Positions 60,401 to 64,000 of a DNA stretch of 64,000 bases are shown here, piece by piece; the first letter of the stretch is position 1, and every line of letters starts with the position of its first letter. The stretch comes from Gyrodactylus bullatarudis (taxonomy: Eukaryota; Platyhelminthes; Monogenea; Gyrodactylidea; Gyrodactylidae). Under the pieces are notes generated by a model. The model saw only the letters and a list, made by a program, of their open reading frames with translations, was not told the DNA's origin and did no database searches. The stretch spans positions 1-64,000 of the forward strand of contig SSNU01000065.1 in the NCBI GenBank assembly GCA_012064415.1, read 5' to 3'. The position numbers and the translations under genes are program-made.

Positions 60401-63400
60401 CACATAAAGTTCCTGCAAGAAACATCTTTACTGCTAAACCAGGACTCAAATCATTTTCACAAAATCAGTTTTTGAAATCAGAATTTTTCTCGTGCCTGAT
60501 TGATAAATCCATGATAGAAGATATACAAAATTATTCGAATTTGTACATGAAATTTAAGGATTGTAAGTCCCGTCCAATTACTCAAGAAGAAATTTCAACT
60601 TGGATCGGAATTTGCCTACACTTTGGCGTTTCGAAACAAAAAAACATGTACCTCGAGGAACTCTGGTCTGAAGAATTTTCCAATTTGAACTTGAACAAAT
60701 ATATGACCTATTCCAGATTTTCAGTCATAAAGAAATTCATTCGATTCGATAATAAGGTTGAACGAGAGAAATCATCCGATAATCACAGGGATAAACTATC
60801 ACCAATCAGAAAAGTTTCTACCTAAAGCGTTCAACAATAAGAAAATTGAACAAAACTCAAAAGAGTATCTATTTCAAAATCATAACATCCTGCTTAGGTA
60901 CAGAGCCAAAAAATAAGCCTGTCTTACTACTATCTAGTTTACACGAAACAACTGAAGATGATCAAGATAAACCGGAGATTGTTACATACTACAATTCGAC
61001 AAAAGCTGGTGTGGATACACTTGATCAACTAATCAGAAACTATAGCTGTAAAAGAGCCTGTAGGAGGTGGACACTAGCAGTCTTCTGGAATAGCAGCCTA
61101 CAACGCCTATGTTCTGTATTGCTTGAAAAATCCTAGATTCCTGGAGAACAATGGCAAAAAATCCAGAAGAATATTCCTCAAAGAATTGTCTCAAAGCTTG
61201 CTCCACGAATCATCAAGAAAAAGAAAAGATTCAAGCATTTTAGAAGAAACCATAGTCGAGTCTCAAGCAATGGCCAAAATTCCTAAAGTGGATCTGGGAA
61301 AAAAACGATGCGGCATATGTCCAAGAAAAGAAGACAGGAGTGGCTACAAGAATTGTGCAAAGTGTGACAATTTTCCTTGTTAACAACATTAACTTGTTAT
61401 TTGTCAAAATTGCTTTCAATAAATTCTTATTTTACGTATTTTTGACTGGTTACTTACTGGATTGTAAACAACCCCATTTACCGAATATGAAATATTCACC
61501 TTTTTCCGGAACAAGTGTTTAAACTTTCTTTCTGATCAATAAAATAATTCAAATAATGATTTTGTTCATCTTTATTTTCTTTGGAATAAGTTTATTTAGT
61601 TAAAATATCATCATTTTACCAAAAGTTGAGTCGATTTGGGGTCCAATTAGATCCCAGTTCGAGGGTAAACTAAACAAGAACTCAATGCTTGAGAAAATAA
61701 AACCTTCAGCAATGTTATTTTTAGTTTCAATCTATATCTTAAACAAACACTCATATTAGTCGGCCCCACATTAGTCTCTGAAAGATTTCTTCAAACGAAG
61801 AAGACGTTTATTCTAGTTATCTAGGCAGCGATTCTTCTGAAAGTCAGCAAGAAGATTACACAGAATGCTCCTTTAATCTTTAAGATATGGACCAATCATT
61901 TGAAGCAGATCTAGTTCAAAAATGCAGACCAAATGAAAATCAAGTAACGCAAGCATATGACATGTCTTCTTGTTTCCCCTTTTTTAGTTTGTCGCTTAGG
62001 TAGAGCAAACCAGTCTCGTTTACGTGAAAGTGTTAGAGGCTTGGACCCTTTGTTGGGAATAAAATCCTCCAGGGGCCTAGTGTCTGCTTGAGTCCTGGAG
62101 ATAAGATTTTCTTTATCTGTACAACTAAATGATGAATTCTTTAATCAACTACAATGTTTATGTTTTGGAGTTACTAGATCCGTACTCCTCTACATATCAT
62201 TGATTTTATGTTTTCCATTAACTCTTAATTAGCATTGCTTTTCTTATCTCCAATATGACTCTAGAAATATACTGAATTGGGATTCTGGATTTATTTATTG
62301 TCGAATCTTTTAGTCAACCTATTCATAAAAAGTAGTTTAGAGGTGTGAAAAGGAGTCAGACAAATTTTGGATATGTTCCATTGGCTGCTATCATAAAATT
62401 GTGTGAAATCAAAATTAATATAAACTCGACAAGGTCCCTGTCAATTTTAAATTTACTGTCATCTGATTGGTCCTTTACCAAATCCTCTCGTTCAATCAAT
62501 GGTTTGTATTCTCTATTTTATTGAGATATCATAACAGTGAAGGATTGTCTATGGTAATATATATTTAATCTATTCGAGAAATGTATGGTCATTAACTACC
62601 AATCAAATTCAAGCATAGTATAGTCAGCTTATTACCTATAATAGATTTTGCTCATTCGTTCTCATCAAGAACCCTTGACTCGAATGGGAAAACCAGCACC
62701 TAAAGAAAAGAAAAAAATTCAGAATAACCTTAAAAAGACACGCCATTCTGCCAAATCCATAAGTAAACGCGGTTTAAGAGAAAAAGAGGCTAAACCTCCA
62801 ATTATTGATAAGAAGAAAAAAATCTCAAAGTATCAAAAGTTGCGCGATCAAATTCAAATTTCCGTACAGGAAATCACATCAAAGGGAATAATTCTTTCAC
62901 AAATTGCCCTTAGAGATCTTGTCCTTCGTCATGCATCTGACTTAGGCCTTAAAAACTTTAAAGCTAGTGATGACTATCTCCGCAAGGTTTATAAAACTGA
63001 AGATTTAACATTTGTCAACCTATGAAATCTTTTATCTCGCATTTTATCTATCTATAGAATAAAGAATCTATTCATTTACATTACTTTGAAAATTTTTTCA
63101 TGAGTCATATATCAACTCAAGACTATGGTTTTATGAATCATAATTATCGATACTTAATTAATGCTTGCACACTAAATATCATTGCCTAATAATGAGCAAC
63201 ATGAAAGTTTTCGCTAATTAAGGGGTCATTTTGAATATACAATGCATCAAGAGAATTTAGCCAATGAAATTTGAGTAAATCTGAATAGAATTCTATTGGT
63301 TGATTTTAAAGTCTTTTTGTTAAATTTTGTATTCTACAGATCAGCTCAGACTTGACAGGTAGTAAAGAAGGAATTTTCAACCTGCTCAACTCAAACTTGG

Positions 63401-63693
63401 AAAATCTAACAAAGCTTCTGGAAATGTTTCAATATTTAGATATTTACAGTCTATCTGAAGAATTGAACTTGTATTTATCCGTTATCTACTCCTGGGCTCC
63501 ATCTCATTCCCTTGGGGCAGTGAAAAAACTTGTTCAAGCCATCTTTGGTTCCAATCTAACAAGCAGCTGGAATAAAACAGTTAAATCATTTTATGAAAAC
63601 ACCTTTTTAAATCTTGCCAGAAAGAATGAATTCAACTCTTTCAGGGAAATTCTGAGAATAAAACGCAAAAAAACCATTAATGTTCACAAATAC
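42493..63693 (+). CDS. HTT: Huntingtin homolog, 5' part (continues beyond window)
   Basis: Huntingtin is a large HEAT-repeat scaffold in vesicle transport and autophagy. Thirteen exons (42493-43026, 43069-43213, 43255-43739, 43776-43977, 44124-44384, 44444-44838, 49691-49919, 51962-52185, 53109-53325, 54388-54508, 55118-55377, 57805-57902, 63340-63693) join in frame to 1,175 codons. Blocks aligning with the family: SSQNIRISSTENLNRLIKSV; FHSHPDPSLSGSVGVFLLTL (human YIDHGDPQVRGATAIL); VEDDPEIRKLANNLL (human GDEDPRVRHVAAASL); YGICDCLERLFP; HIFRILNIYTHIFMDI; AVKKLVQAIFGSNLTSSW (human QQLLKTLFGTNLASQF). Exon 5 uses a non-standard-looking GTTGGT donor chosen to keep frame. No polyglutamine, polyproline or N17 segment. 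Introns 1-5 are 36-146 nt; intron 6 (4.9 kb) and intron 12 (5.4 kb) are packed with mobile elements. Confidence 0.87.
45063..45306 (+). repeat. Left arm of outer inverted repeat in HTT intron 6
   Basis: Inverted match to 48425-48547 plus 49351-49480: the CCAAACTTGAAGATTTG block mirrors CAAATCTTCAAGTTTGG at about 49434, and CCTCAGACAATGGTTTGTCA mirrors about 48450. The right arm is split by the hAT-type insertion at 48548-49350. Confidence 0.8.
45335..48248 (-). mobile_element. Tigger/pogo-type DNA transposon with ~600-bp terminal inverted repeats
   Basis: Ends CAGTTGTCCCCCAGG and CCTGGGGGACAACTG are directly flanked by TA (45333-45334 and 48249-48250), the expected target duplication. The inverted repeats extend about 600 bp (45335-45935 and 47648-48248) with few differences, unusually long for this group. 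The internal 1.7 kb carries the transposase gene on the minus strand. High arm identity and an open reading frame suggest recent insertion into HTT intron 6. Confidence 0.93.
46048..47512 (-). CDS. Tigger/pogo-family transposase, apparently intact
   Basis: Four exons (47512-47189, 47149-46769, 46737-46482, 46457-46048) join to 456 codons with no internal stop; introns are 39, 31 and 24 nt. Domains in order: an N-terminal helix-turn-helix (ELLQERLSLRIIANRLNVSI), a second psq-like region (GLQKAAHDYGMYSSTFSKIM), a CENP-B-type HTH (GLQILREARRIGF..RPSKGWLYRFQIRRGLS), then a DDE_1 catalytic core with first Asp in VYNADETGVFW, second in LILDNFRAH and third in ISQPCDQGIIRSFK. Thirty residues separate the last two acids. 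The 24-nt intron is inferred from frame (gives YIGGTSERPRS) and is the least certain join. Confidence 0.82.
48718..48775 (+). repeat. tRNA-like SINE fragment
   Basis: Contains GGACTAAGTGGTTGAGTG, resembling a tRNA A box and D arm, but no clear B box. Low support. Confidence 0.25.
48885..49071. mobile_element. Short MITE nested in the hAT-type element
   Basis: Perfect inverted ends GGGTTCGCTCGCTGCCTGAC and its complement at 49050-49071, flanked by TA on both sides. 187 bp, no ORF. The third level of nesting at this locus. Confidence 0.75.
49920..50943. other. HTT intron 7, first part: nothing recognised
   Basis: AT-rich sequence with no recognisable gene or paired termini. Confidence 0.45.
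50944..51201 (+). CDS. Small HTH-domain ORF, transposase-like
   Basis: An ATG-initiated 85-codon ORF in HTT intron 7. Residues 7-40 (RILVNKLVREGLTVKQIAEK and following) form a clear helix-turn-helix. A second block (FRTSHSFIKKGFRKILNLF) matches in position the FCFTREFMNRFFKAFPNL segment of the Tigger transposase exon 1 at 47512-47189. It is likely a decayed or solitary N-terminal domain from a related transposon. A functional small gene is possible but unsupported. Confidence 0.45.
   Translation: MKQDNRILVNKLVREGLTVKQIAEKTGFSVNHVKYCKKIRPETPDQLMCDRLQEFLYQLNKPIEFRTSHSFIKKGFRKILNLFHV
52186..53108. other. HTT intron 8: nothing recognised
   Basis: AT-rich intron with a TTTGGCGCCAAAT block near 52470 resembling the foldback family; no gene. 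Confidence 0.45.
53476..53627. mobile_element. 152-bp palindromic MITE
   Basis: The outer 50 bp on each side are perfect inverted repeats (GTTACGACCAATGTAGAAAC at the left end and its complement at the right). Inside, CAGTGTATACACTG occurs three times. Only about 50 bp of centre are unpaired. Flanks are A/T-rich, so the target duplication is ambiguous. In HTT intron 9. Confidence 0.85.
54960..55000. repeat. Single foldback-family terminus
   Basis: CTTCATGTCAACTAGCTTTA matches the reversed terminus of the element at 58026-58728; no partner end is nearby. HTT intron 10. Confidence 0.55.
56200..57380 (-). mobile_element. hAT-type element with transposase remnant
   Basis: Left end GGCCTGGTACCA and right end GATCCATCCCTAATGAGG match the ends of the element at 48548-49350. 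On the minus strand a frame at 56252-56620 contains QESWDVERSFFIMKNFFIDK, resembling the C-terminal dimerisation signature (..VERSFS..K..L) of hAT transposases. The rest of the transposase is not recognisable, so the copy is dead. HTT intron 11. Confidence 0.55.
57392..57482 (-). repeat. tRNA-derived SINE
   Basis: On the minus strand a tRNA-like head has an A box TGGCATAGTGTT and a B box GGTTCAAACCC about 50 nt apart, as in pol III promoters. It ends next to the hAT-type element. Confidence 0.6.
58026..58728. repeat. Foldback element with long inverted arms
   Basis: The left arm starts TAAAGCTAGTTGACATGAAG and the right arm ends with its near complement (CTTCATGTCAATTAGGTTTA). The arms pair over about 230 bp, including TCGATTTCGATG and its mirror around 58500. 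Same terminal motif as 6676-7389 but a different interior. HTT intron 12. Confidence 0.8.
58771..58835 (-). repeat. tRNA-derived SINE
   Basis: Minus strand: GGTGTGGCGTAGTGGTATG (A box) followed by GGGTTCCACTC (B box), the same head type as at 57392-57482. Confidence 0.6.
58953..59861 (-). mobile_element. mariner element, decayed
   Basis: Ends GGTTGTGCGATAAGTAATGG and its near-perfect inverse (59838-59861) are flanked by TA. Minus-strand fragments encode mariner transposase signatures: QDNTNPHFGKEIKNFF, in place of HDNAxPH, and PNSLYLAPSDHLQFKSLEPF, corresponding to PYSPDLAPSDYHLF. Frames are broken and the N-terminal half is missing. A 177-bp hammerhead-type unit is inserted at 59586-59762. 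Confidence 0.85.
59586..59762 (-). mobile_element. 177-bp hammerhead-bearing unit with 12-bp target duplication (copy B3)
   Basis: Direct repeats AATTATCTTTCT at 59574-59585 and 59763-59774 bracket the unit, showing it entered the mariner copy as a discrete insertion. Near-identical to 15129-15302 in the opposite orientation. Minus-strand core: CTGAAGAG (59664-59671 reversed), ACCCGGC, GAAA, then AUAACGUUUAU and C. It has no coding capacity. The size, the target duplication and the core suggest a non-autonomous, retrozyme-like or Penelope-terminal-repeat element. Confidence 0.7.
59901..61518 (+). mobile_element. piggyBac element, internally deleted
   Basis: Terminal inverted repeats AACACTTGTTCCGGAAA and TTTCCGGAACAAGTGTT; TTAA lies at the left junction and TTTAA at the right. 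An acidic N-terminal transposase frame runs about 60255-60825 (with TWIGICLHFGVSKQKN and MTYSRFSVIKKFIRF, DDE_Tnp_1_7 type, to DKLSPIRKVST). It then jumps to C-terminal parts: VTYYNSTKAGVDTLDQLIRN, RRWTLAVFWNSS, and the zinc-ribbon KKRCGICPRKEDRSGYKNCA. The catalytic aspartate region between is deleted. HTT intron 12. Confidence 0.85.
61519..62683. other. HTT intron 12: no gene before the nested ORF
   Basis: No recognised coding sequence. The part just upstream of 62684 would have to act as promoter of the nested gene if it is transcribed independently. Confidence 0.45.
62684..63025 (+). CDS. Nested single-exon gene: basic protein with CENP-B-type HTH-like C-terminus
   Basis: An ATG-initiated 113 aa ORF within HTT intron 12, same strand. 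The N-terminal half is very lysine-rich (MGKPAPKEKKKIQNNLKK), resembling a nuclear localisation and nucleic-acid-binding tail. The C-terminal half, ILSQIALRDLVLRHASDLGL then KNFKASDDYLRKVYK, matches the spacing of the CENP-B/Tigger HTH (..LQEKALQLAKELGI..FKASNGWL..F). An AATAAA lies about 30 bp after the stop. No inverted repeats or catalytic domain are visible around it, so it may be a domesticated DNA-binding domain. Alternatives are a relic of a transposon or an unrelated small nuclear protein. Confidence 0.5.
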   Translation: MGKPAPKEKKKIQNNLKKTRHSAKSISKRGLREKEAKPPIIDKKKKISKYQKLRDQIQISVQEITSKGIILSQIALRDLVLRHASDLGLKNFKASDDYLRKVYKTEDLTFVNL

Positions 63694-63745
63694 GTGAGTT
63701 AAATCCTGACTGATATTTTTTACATTTTGATTTTCTATCGAATAA

Positions 63746-64000
63746 CTAGTATGTATCAGAAATGTCTTGAAGAGAAGCCCTTTTTTGCCCTAAGAATCTC
63801 AAGGCTTGAAATTCTCTCTTCTGATTGGTCACTAAACCAAGTCTTGATGTCGCTCCATCTCTTGAGTCCCGTATTATGTCAAGTTCTCTGAGATTTCTAA
63901 GGACATAGGTTTTGAGCTGGGTCATCGAAGTCATGTTGAATAAAGAAAGAAGATGATGTCAATTATTTTACAAATAAAGCCTTTATTTCGGGACAAATCA
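63746..64000 (-). mobile_element. Possible 5' end of a Penelope-type element at window edge
   Basis: At the very edge the minus strand reads UGAU, seven bases UUGUCCC, GAA, and a perfect 5-bp hairpin AUAAAGGCUUUAU (63974-63986): the hammerhead-like layout seen in the other copies, with the core cut by the window end. It is followed after about 40 nt by an ATG ORF (63934-63746) starting MTSMTQLKTYVLRNLRELD. Its product is not recognised. The arrangement (terminal ribozyme, then ORF) would fit a Penelope-like 5' end. Confidence 0.35.

Overview
This is a window of nuclear DNA from a small, AT-rich invertebrate animal. The evidence is animal-type genes split by GT-AG introns: TOP3B, PTCD3/MRPS39, ESS2, MSL3, BAP18, a BAK/BAX-like Bcl-2 protein, MRPS7, AAR2, WDR33, MED17 and huntingtin. 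Many introns are only 24-60 nt, while others are swollen by transposable elements. Nothing in the sequence fixes the species. A compact arthropod or another small invertebrate fits best.

Layout. 1-9.3 kb is a repeat-rich flank: a broken non-LTR reverse transcriptase, foldback elements, a TTAA-type MITE and one unrecognised ORF. 9.3-42.4 kb is a dense block of ten genes plus the start of an eleventh. They run TOP3B(-), PTCD3(+), ESS2(-), MSL3(+), BAP18(-), BAK-like(+), MRPS7(+), AAR2(-), WDR33(+), MED17(-), huntingtin(+). Strand alternates almost perfectly, giving five head-to-head pairs whose start codons lie 94-196 bp apart, probably with shared bidirectional promoters, and close tail-to-tail pairs. 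42.5-64 kb is the 5' part of huntingtin: 13 exons that join into 1,175 codons. Its larger introns carry Tigger/pogo, hAT, mariner, piggyBac, SINE, foldback and Penelope-related insertions and one nested single-exon gene.

Functions fall into RNA processing (ESS2, AAR2, WDR33), transcription and chromatin (MED17, MSL3, BAP18), the mitochondrial ribosome and mitochondrial apoptosis (PTCD3, MRPS7, BAK-like), and DNA/RNA topology (TOP3B). They do not form one pathway. The shared feature is head-to-head pairing of housekeeping genes.

The most interesting signal is a family of short, dispersed segments with a hammerhead-ribozyme-like core: CUGANGAG, seven bases, GAA, an AUAA..UUAU hairpin, then U-H. 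One lies about 100 bp downstream of a decayed Penelope-like GIY-YIG ORF on the same strand. One is a 177-bp unit inserted in a mariner element with a 12-bp target duplication. Two sit as inverted copies either side of the only assembly gap, and others lie at 2.2 kb, 34 kb and the right window edge. Also notable: an apparently intact Tigger-type transposase with introns of 39, 31 and 24 nt, and a BAK-like protein with a long acidic N-terminal extension. Exon joins were worked out by hand from reading frame, splice consensus and total length divisible by three; no alignment was run.
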